This document shows, one piece after another, positions 1 to 4,885 of a stretch of 6,854 bases of DNA (positions within the stretch are counted from its first letter, which is position 1; the number at the start of each line of letters is the position of its first letter). A program made the translations under genes and the position numbers. The stretch is taken from contig JAEYUD010000057.1 of the NCBI GenBank assembly GCA_023433685.1, positions 1 through 6,854 on the forward strand, given 5' to 3'. This stretch comes from Bacteroidota bacterium. Its GTDB lineage: Bacteria; Bacteroidota; Ignavibacteria; Ignavibacteriales; Ignavibacteriaceae. The notes beneath the pieces were generated by a model. That model was not told the DNA's origin. It did no database searches and saw only the letters and a program-made list of their open reading frames with translations.

Positions 1-422
1 GTGGCGTACAGTGTCTGAGTCCCGGGGGTTGAGGGGGCGGTGTATTTGAAAGACCAAACAAGTTGCGTTGTCCCTGTCTGCTTTGACGGTTGTGTTAACT
101 CGCCGTTCAGCACCTTTAGGCGACTGTCAACTTTGGCAAGAGTGCCATTCGATGCCGCGATATCCATTCCACCTCCTGTTATGGTGGAAGTGTAGGTCAT
201 CAGAACAGTATAGTCGCCGGTTTCACCCGTGTTCAAGGTGGAAGGTCCGGCAAAAACGAGTGTAACGCTGCTGCTTGGCGAACTCGTATGGCAAGTACAG
301 CCTGGGTTTGCACCTTTCTTTGTGTACCCGCTTACTCCACCAGGATAGGCAAAAAGCGAATAAGTTGAGAGTAAAAGACAAATAATTGTGAAATTGACGA
401 CAAAAAGTAGTTTGCTTTTCAT
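1..422 (-). CDS. Secreted choice-of-anchor V type protein, 5' part (runs off left edge)
   Basis: The reading frame is open from the ATG at 422 to the window edge, giving 140 complete codons with no stop. Residues 1-25 look like a signal peptide: MKSK, then a hydrophobic stretch (LLFVVNFTIICLLL), then a likely cleavage near SLFA-YP. The mature part begins with YPGGVSGYTKKG and a GCTCH motif (C42, C44, H45). It continues as a Ser/Thr/Gly-rich beta-type domain ending in W..KYTAPSTPGTQTLYA. This pattern matches, from memory, the choice-of-anchor V domain of exported proteins in Bacteroidota and Ignavibacteria, many of which carry a C-terminal type IX secretion sorting domain. Here the C-terminus is outside the window, so the anchor is unknown. 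CxCH is not the CxxCH of c-type heme sites, so I do not call it a cytochrome. An in-frame ATG at 437 would add five residues; I prefer 422 because MKSK starts the signal peptide and GAGAG lies just upstream. The biological role is unknown. Confidence 0.7.
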   Translation of the reverse strand, partial: MKSKLLFVVNFTIICLLLSTYSLFAYPGGVSGYTKKGANPGCTCHTSSPSSSVTLVFAGPSTLNTGETGDYTVLMTYTSTITGGGMDIAASNGTLAKVDSRLKVLNGELTQPSKQTGTTQLVWSFKYTAPSTPGTQTLYA

Positions 423-480
423 CAATTGTTCTCTCATGGCAGTTGTTATTTTGGGGTTAATAATAAAGTTGCGAATTACT

Positions 481-497
481 ATTCTTAAAATAAGAAT
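481..497. repeat. Short AT-rich inverted repeat in the divergent gap
   Basis: ATTCTTA (481-487) and TAAGAAT (491-497) form a perfect 7-bp inverted repeat around AAA. It overlaps a second palindrome, AGAATTCT (493-500). It lies between the secreted-protein gene and the TPR kinase gene and has no following T-run on either strand that would make it a convincing terminator. It could be an operator or chance in AT-rich DNA. Confidence 0.3.
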
Positions 498-550
498 TCT
501 CCAATTAAAAAACTGTCACTAAACCGTCACATTTTAACAATAATTGACAC

Positions 551-580
551 TTGGGAGAGAAACACATCTTGATACTTTTA
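551..580 (+). promoter_or_regulatory. Candidate Bacteroidota-type promoter for the TPR kinase / tyrA unit
   Basis: TTG at 551-553 is followed after 19 nt by TACTTTTA at 573-580. The second box matches the Bacteroidota -7 consensus TAnnTTTG except for its last base. The spacing fits the family pattern, and transcription would start near 585-588, leaving roughly 40 nt before the ATG at 626. An alternative -7 box, AAAATTTG at 582-589, has one mismatch but no well-spaced TTG. It is a candidate only, because such short boxes occur by chance in AT-rich DNA. Confidence 0.35.
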
Positions 581-625
581 CAAAATTTGTTGATATTGCC
601 ACCCACATTATTTTAATTCAAGAAA

Positions 626-2758
626 ATGAATCCCTTACTAAAAATATTACTTGTAGTTTTATTCTCCTCAACTATTGTCCGGGCGCAGCTCTCTGATGAA
701 CTGGAATCAACCTATGCCTCAAAGAACAGGGATACAGCCTGGGTGATGAAGATGATCAAGATCACCAGCGACCAGTTCACCACCGATATCCGCGGCACCA
801 TCGGATACATGTTCTCGGTAAGAGACATCGCCAGGAAACTGAATCACGATAGAGGGTACTTCGAGGCTACTATTCAGATCGCGGAATATTATCGCTTGAC
901 CCGTCAGCTTGACTCGGCCGCTTATTTCATTAAGGAATTGATGCTACTCTCTGATAAATCAAATTCGCCGATGGTGAAGTGCAGGGCGTTGATCGCGAAG
1001 GGACTGTATCTCTCAGCCCGTGAACGGAATAAAGAGGCGATAGTGGTATACAATGAGGCGGTGGCTTTGATCGATACCTCGAAGGAGGATAAAATCTATG
1101 CTTCAATACTCACGAACAGCGCGAACTGTAAAACAAATATTGACAAGAGGGAGGAGGCGGTTGAAGACTATATAAAGGCTGCCCGGATATTCGAAAAGAT
1201 AAATGATCAGGAGTCACTCGCGATAGCTATAAATAATATCGCGCTTGAGCTCGGGAAACTCGGCAGGTACAAAAATGCAATCGACTACTACAACCGCGCC
1301 ATTTCGATAAATCAGAAAATTAAAAATTTCCACGACCTCGCCCTCTGTTACACGAATGCCTCAACCGCCTTGCTCGAGATCGATTCAGTTGAACTGGCAC
1401 TTCAATACAATAACAAAGCTATTGAGCTGGCGAGGGAACGGAATTTTATCTACACTCTCGCGCAGGCTTACATGAATGCCGGAACCATATACAAAAAACG
1501 GAAAGAGCCGGCTGTCGCGGAAATGTGGCTTAAAAAGTCATTGGACCTTTGCTATAAAGAGGGTATAACGTACGGACTTATGGTGAACATGCTTGCTCTG
1601 GGTGACCTTTATGATGAATCCGGGCAAACGATGAGGGCGATAGCACAGTATGACAGCGCGTTAAACTACGCTGAACAAATGGAAAGCAAGAACGACGTGA
1701 ACCAGCTCCACGGAAAACTTGCCAAGGCATTCGCGAAAGCAGGTGATTATGAAAAGGCTTACAGGTACCTGCGGCTTTACCATGATTATATAGACAGTGT
1801 AAAAGGGGGTGAGACTGCGGCGAAGATCATTGAACTTGAAAAAATGTATGAGACTGAAAAACAGGCCGCGGAAATTGCCAGGCTCGAGCAGGTAACTTCT
1901 GACCAGTATTTTATTATCATAAGCCTGATCTCGGTTGCCGGACTTTCATTCTCACTTATCTTTTTCTTCGTGTACAAACGGAAAAAAGCAGAAGAAGCCA
2001 GGGAAAAGGCTGCACGTCACGCGATGGAAATAGAAAAGTATTCCGAGGAATTAAAAGAGCTTAACGCCTCTAAAGATAAACTTTTCTCATTGATCTCTCA
2101 TGATATCCGGGGGCCTTTCATGCCTATACTTGGTTATTCGGAGATGCTCTCGACTGGATCGGACAATTTGAGCAGGGAAGAGATATGTGAGATTTCAGAT
2201 GATCTCTACGCTGTGGCAGGGAGCACGTTCTTTTTACTCGGCAATCTGCTTGACTGGGCAAGGGCACAAACAGGGAAGATACAGTTCCATCCGGAAACCG
2301 TGGCTTTAAGTGAGATAGCCGGGAGGGTGAATCAGAGTCTGCGCTACGCGTTAAAAGAGAAGAAAGTTAAAATTGCCGTTGAGGTACCGGAGGGGACCCG
2401 GATTCTTGGCGACAGGATGATGCTTAACTCGATACTGCAGAATCTGGTGCAAAACGCGATCAAATTTTCGCATGAAGGAAGTGAAGTCAGGATTTCAGCT
2501 TCAGTTGAAGGGAAGATGTTAAGGGTTGCCGTTTCTGATGACGGCGTTGGCATGGAAGACGCGATCAAAGATAATCTTTTCGGAGCCGCGGGGGTTAAGT
2601 CACAACCGGGAACAGGCAATGAAAAAGGTACCGGGCTTGGAATGAGTTTGTGCGCGGAGTTTGTTGAGAGGCATTCCGGCAAAATCAATGTTGAAAGCAC
2701 TCCCGGAGCCGGGACAACTGTATCGTTTACCATTCCGATTGCTCCGGAGGGGACATGA
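626..2758 (+). CDS. TPR-repeat transmembrane sensor histidine kinase
   Basis: This is a 710-residue membrane sensor kinase. Residues 1-20 are a signal peptide (ending IVRA-QLS), so the sensor region should be periplasmic. About eight helix-pair (TPR-like) repeats begin near residues 81, 121, 161, 201, 241, 281, 321 and 361, with a regular 40-residue spacing. A charged, probably coiled-coil linker (about 395-425) leads to one transmembrane segment (about 428-450) and a second coiled coil. The dimerisation/phosphoacceptor helix carries FSLISHDIRGPF with H492 as the likely phosphorylated histidine. The ATPase domain shows an N box (QNLVQNAIKFS, N610), a G1 box (DDGVGM, 638-643) and a G2 box (GTGLGM, 668-673). 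No receiver domain is attached, and no response regulator gene lies in the window, so the partner and the signal are unknown. The start is fixed by an in-frame TAA at 614-616. The stop overlaps the tyrA start by four bases (ATGA), which implies co-transcription and probably coupled translation. Confidence 0.9.
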   Translation: MNPLLKILLVVLFSSTIVRAQLSDELESTYASKNRDTAWVMKMIKITSDQFTTDIRGTIGYMFSVRDIARKLNHDRGYFEATIQIAEYYRLTRQLDSAAYFIKELMLLSDKSNSPMVKCRALIAKGLYLSARERNKEAIVVYNEAVALIDTSKEDKIYASILTNSANCKTNIDKREEAVEDYIKAARIFEKINDQESLAIAINNIALELGKLGRYKNAIDYYNRAISINQKIKNFHDLALCYTNASTALLEIDSVELALQYNNKAIELARERNFIYTLAQAYMNAGTIYKKRKEPAVAEMWLKKSLDLCYKEGITYGLMVNMLALGDLYDESGQTMRAIAQYDSALNYAEQMESKNDVNQLHGKLAKAFAKAGDYEKAYRYLRLYHDYIDSVKGGETAAKIIELEKMYETEKQAAEIARLEQVTSDQYFIIISLISVAGLSFSLIFFFVYKRKKAEEAREKAARHAMEIEKYSEELKELNASKDKLFSLISHDIRGPFMPILGYSEMLSTGSDNLSREEICEISDDLYAVAGSTFFLLGNLLDWARAQTGKIQFHPETVALSEIAGRVNQSLRYALKEKKVKIAVEVPEGTRILGDRMMLNSILQNLVQNAIKFSHEGSEVRISASVEGKMLRVAVSDDGVGMEDAIKDNLFGAAGVKSQPGTGNEKGTGLGMSLCAEFVERHSGKINVESTPGAGTTVSFTIPIAPEGT
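2746..2752 (+). promoter_or_regulatory. Strong Shine-Dalgarno for tyrA inside the kinase 3' end
   Basis: GGAGGGG lies just before the ATG at 2755, inside the last codons of the kinase gene. It supports this tyrA start and the coupled arrangement. It stands out because the other plus-strand starts here (626, 3663, 3828, 6148) have weak or no such site. Confidence 0.6.
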
Positions 2759-3600
2759 AGGCAACCGTGATCGGTATGGGTCTCATTGGCGGCTCGCTGG
2801 CGCTTGACCTTAAAAGAACCGGTTTTTGTGAAAGCGTGACCGGGGTTGATGTTAACCCCGTCCATCAGGTTGAGGGACTTCGGCTTGGGCTTGTGGATGA
2901 CGTGCAGCCACTCGAAGAGGCTGTAGAGGGTTCTGATCTTGTTGTTATCGCGGTTCCCGTTGACACTACCATCCCTGTTCTGGCATCGGTACTTGACATG
3001 GTGAACCGTCAGGTGGTTACAGATGCCGGCTCGACAAAGGAAAGGATAGCTGCTTCCGTGCTGAGTCACCCTAACAGGGGAAGATTTGTAGCATCGCACC
3101 CGATCTGGGGAACCGAGAACAGCGGGCCCACGGCAGCACTTCCCGGAGGTTTTAACGGAAAAGTGACAGTGATATGCGACAGGGAATTGAGTGACGGGGA
3201 TGCCCTCGCGACCGTTGAAGCGATGTACGATGCTATCGGGATGAAGCGGATCTACATGGACTCCGTCAGCCACGACGTGCATGCGGCATACGTAAGTCAC
3301 ATATCACATATAACCTCATTTGCGCTTGCCCTCTCGGTTCTCGAGAAGGAAAAGGAGGTTGATACCATCTTCAGCCTTGCCGGCGCGGGTTTTGAAAGCA
3401 CTGTAAGACTCGCGAAAAGTAACACCGACACGTGGATCCCGATCTTCAAAGAGAACAGGGAAAACCTGCTTGATGTGCTGAACGAACAGATAGAACAGCT
3501 TCAATTGATGAAAAACTGCATTCAGAAGGAGGACTATGGCAGCCTCAGAACAATTATGCTTAAGGCAAATGAGATAAAAAAAGTGCTCGGAAAGAAATAA
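2755..3600 (+). CDS. tyrA: Prephenate dehydrogenase (tyrosine biosynthesis)
   Basis: This 281-residue cytoplasmic enzyme should oxidatively decarboxylate prephenate to 4-hydroxyphenylpyruvate, the precursor of tyrosine. The N-terminal Rossmann fold shows GMGLIGGS (G7, G9, G12). An acidic residue, D32, at the end of the second strand suggests NAD rather than NADP. VTDAGSTK (88-95), SHPIWGTENSGP (114-125, with H115 at the family's conserved histidine) and SHDVHAAYVSHISH (172-185) are the expected substrate and catalytic regions. AGFESTVRLA and WIPIFKENRENLL in the helical C-terminal domain resemble Bacteroidota homologues. The usual HPMAG is HPIWG here. There is no C-terminal ACT domain, so feedback inhibition through such a domain is not expected. 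The gene overlaps the upstream kinase by four bases and has its own strong ribosome binding site. The next gene, encoding the enzyme that makes prephenate, has a separate promoter and attenuator. Confidence 0.93.
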   Translation: MKATVIGMGLIGGSLALDLKRTGFCESVTGVDVNPVHQVEGLRLGLVDDVQPLEEAVEGSDLVVIAVPVDTTIPVLASVLDMVNRQVVTDAGSTKERIAASVLSHPNRGRFVASHPIWGTENSGPTAALPGGFNGKVTVICDRELSDGDALATVEAMYDAIGMKRIYMDSVSHDVHAAYVSHISHITSFALALSVLEKEKEVDTIFSLAGAGFESTVRLAKSNTDTWIPIFKENRENLLDVLNEQIEQLQLMKNCIQKEDYGSLRTIMLKANEIKKVLGKK

Positions 3601-3625
3601 AATTTAAAATAACAGAAAAAATCCC

Positions 3626-3656
3626 TTGTATCGAAAAAGTTCAAAATGTATATTTG
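3626..3656 (+). promoter_or_regulatory. Bacteroidota-type promoter of the aromatic leader / DAHP synthase gene
   Basis: TTG at 3626-3628 is followed after 20 nt by TATATTTG at 3649-3656, a perfect match to the -7 consensus TAnnTTTG. The expected transcription start is about 3660-3664, which coincides with the leader ATG at 3663. This gives the DAHP synthase gene a promoter independent of the kinase-tyrA unit. The match and spacing are seen in the sequence; the start site is inferred. Confidence 0.65.
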
Positions 3657-3662
3657 CACACC

Positions 3663-3749
3663 ATGATGACGAAAAAAGCCACACTCATCCCCTTTTACTT
3701 TTACTGGTTTTACTTTACCGGGCCGGGTGGTTTTTGTCGTATAGTGTAG
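3663..3749 (+). CDS. Aromatic leader peptide of the DAHP synthase attenuator
   Basis: A 28-codon open frame starts at ATG-ATG (3663-3668) and ends at TAG (3747-3749). After MMTKKATLI it encodes P-FYFYWFYF, eight aromatic codons in a row at 3693-3716 (four Phe, three Tyr, one Trp). One further Phe comes later in GGFCRIV. All five Phe codons are TTT and all three Tyr codons are TAC. The peptide is followed by mutually exclusive antiterminator and terminator hairpins and then by an aromatic-pathway gene. That is the classic arrangement of ribosome-mediated attenuation, as in the Phe-rich PheL leader of E. coli. The peptide is unlikely to have a function of its own. Stalling at the aromatic codons when charged tRNA is scarce would be the signal. 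There is no Shine-Dalgarno sequence and little or no predicted 5' leader, so translation may be leaderless. ATG at 3666 is an equally possible start. Confidence 0.85.
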   Translation: MMTKKATLIPFYFYWFYFTGPGGFCRIV

Positions 3750-3778
3750 AACTGAAACGAAATTGAAATACCACCCGG
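3723..3778 (+). promoter_or_regulatory. Antiterminator hairpin of the attenuator
   Basis: CCGGGTGGT (3723-3731) pairs perfectly with ACCACCCGG (3770-3778), giving a 9-bp stem with seven G-C pairs and a 38-nt loop. The first arm lies inside the leader frame, just after the aromatic codons. The second arm overlaps the 5' arm of the terminator (3773-3779), so only one hairpin can form. A ribosome stalled early in the aromatic run would leave the first arm free and allow this structure. A ribosome moving to the stop codon would disturb it. I did not find a convincing extra arm that would pair with 3723-3731 when translation does not occur. Confidence 0.75.
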
Positions 3779-3804
3779 ACAGATGATCCGGGTTTTTTGT
3801 TTTT
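3773..3804 (+). terminator. Intrinsic terminator of the attenuator, upstream of the DAHP synthase gene
   Basis: ACCCGGA (3773-3779) and TCCGGGT (3787-3793) form a 7-bp stem with a 7-nt loop. A T-rich tract (TTTTTTGTTTTT, 3793-3804, its first T being the last base of the stem) follows directly. It ends 23 nt before the DAHP synthase ATG. It would stop transcription when aromatic amino acids are plentiful. Its 5' arm is shared with the antiterminator, so it is a conditional terminator and not simply the end of the tyrA transcript. Confidence 0.82.
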
Positions 3805-3827
3805 AAACCCACAACAACACAAGAGAT

Positions 3828-4880
3828 ATGGAACAATTGTTACAGAAAAGGCCACTGATAATTTCAGGGCCATGCAGTGCCGAAACAGAAGAACAGGTTA
3901 TTGAAACCGCAACGCAGTTGAAGGAGACCGGGGTGGTCGATGTAATGCGTGCAGGCATCTGGAAGCCAAGAACACGACCCGGCACTTTTGAAGGGGTGGG
4001 AACCAAGGGGCTCCCCTGGCTTCAACAGGCCAGGAAGATAACGGGTTTTCCACTGGCGGTAGAAGTGGCGACGAGCAAACAGGTTGAAGACGCGTTACAC
4101 TTCGACGTTGACATTCTCTGGATCGGTGCCCGCTCCGTGGTGAATCCAATGAGCGTGCAGGAGATAGCAAACGCGCTTAAAGGTACCAATGTACCCGTTT
4201 TTATTAAAAACCCGATGAATCCTGATATCGAATTGTGGAGTGGGGCTGTTGAAAGGATCGGAAATGCCGGTGTGGAGAATATCGGACTGATCCATCGCGG
4301 ATTCAGCACTTATGGAAATGTGGAATACAGAAACGCCCCGATCTGGCATCTCGCGATCGAGATGAAACGGCGCTACTCAAAACTGATGATGATCTGCGAC
4401 CCTTCCCACATCGCGGGCAGGAGGGACCTCCTGAAACAGGTGTCGCAAAAGGCAATTGATCTTGATTTTGACGGTTTAATGATCGAGGCACACAGAGATC
4501 CCGATAATGCATGGAGCGATGCCAAACAGCAGATCACATCCGACGCTCTCAAGCAGATGCTTGGTGAACTTGTCTGGAGAAAAAGGGAGGAAACTTCTGA
4601 ACAGGGTTCACCGATGGAAGCCTACAGGGAGGTTATTGATCAGATCGACGACGAATTAATGCAGCTGCTCGCGAAAAGAATGCAGTTCGCGGCAAAGATC
4701 GGAGAATATAAAAAAGAAAACAATATGACCATCCTAAGAGCCGGGAGATGGAACGAAGTGTTTGAACGCGGTCTGGATCTTGGAAGAAAACTTGGGTTGA
4801 GTCCTGAATTTCTGAAAGATTTCCTTGAGGCGATGCACATGGAAAGCATAAATCACCAGAACAGGGTGATGAACGCCTGA
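3828..4880 (+). CDS. Bifunctional DAHP synthase / chorismate mutase
   Basis: This 350-residue fusion carries out two steps of aromatic amino acid synthesis. Residues 1 to about 255 form a DAHP synthase barrel, which condenses phosphoenolpyruvate and erythrose 4-phosphate. GPCSAE (C16), DPSHIAG (H194), MIEAHRDP (E220) and WSDAKQQ (D231) are the likely metal ligands. KPRT (47-50), GARS (100-103), IKNP (126-129) and IHRG (155-158) are the substrate-binding segments. Residues about 263-350 form an AroQ-type helical chorismate mutase (chorismate to prephenate), with R267, R284, K295, R307 and Q344 lining up without gaps with known catalytic positions of the E. coli domain. In the same fusion type from Prevotella nigrescens the mutase domain mediates prephenate feedback on the synthase, so that is likely here. 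An in-frame TAA at 3804-3806 fixes the ATG as the start. Expression is probably set by the attenuator just upstream. No symbol is given because naming of the fusion varies. Confidence 0.94.
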   Translation: MEQLLQKRPLIISGPCSAETEEQVIETATQLKETGVVDVMRAGIWKPRTRPGTFEGVGTKGLPWLQQARKITGFPLAVEVATSKQVEDALHFDVDILWIGARSVVNPMSVQEIANALKGTNVPVFIKNPMNPDIELWSGAVERIGNAGVENIGLIHRGFSTYGNVEYRNAPIWHLAIEMKRRYSKLMMICDPSHIAGRRDLLKQVSQKAIDLDFDGLMIEAHRDPDNAWSDAKQQITSDALKQMLGELVWRKREETSEQGSPMEAYREVIDQIDDELMQLLAKRMQFAAKIGEYKKENNMTILRAGRWNEVFERGLDLGRKLGLSPEFLKDFLEAMHMESINHQNRVMNA

Positions 4881-4885
4881 TCAGG
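4876..4885. repeat. Palindrome at abutting stop codons of convergent genes
   Basis: CCTGATCAGG is a perfect 10-bp palindrome made of the TGA stop of the DAHP synthase gene (4878-4880) and the TGA stop of the opposite kinase gene (4881-4883 read on the minus strand). The genes meet with no base between them. No T-tract follows on either strand, so I do not call it a terminator. Confidence 0.6.

Noticed and set aside
68..265. A 65-codon plus-strand open frame at the left edge
   Set aside because: It is antisense to the secreted choice-of-anchor V gene, whose signal peptide and domain pattern are convincing.
285..302. c-type cytochrome heme site at GCTCH
   Set aside because: The spacing is CxCH, one residue short of CxxCH, and the downstream domain is beta-rich, not cytochrome-like.
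2344..3300. A 318-codon open frame on the minus strand
   Set aside because: It lies antisense across the kinase ATPase domain and tyrA, both of which have clear motifs. Its translation shows no recognisable domain.
3790..3810. Possible extra hairpin GGGTTT / AAACCC after the terminator
   Set aside because: It can form only after the terminator has been passed, is weak, and has no clear job; probably chance.
3601..3827. T-box or riboswitch in place of leader-peptide attenuation
   Set aside because: I saw no T-box consensus or specifier stem, and the translated aromatic run with paired hairpins explains the region more simply.
3534..3836. A 100-codon minus-strand frame covering the leader region
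   Set aside because: It opposes the promoter, leader peptide and hairpins, and its Phe/Tyr-rich translation reflects AT-rich regulatory DNA.
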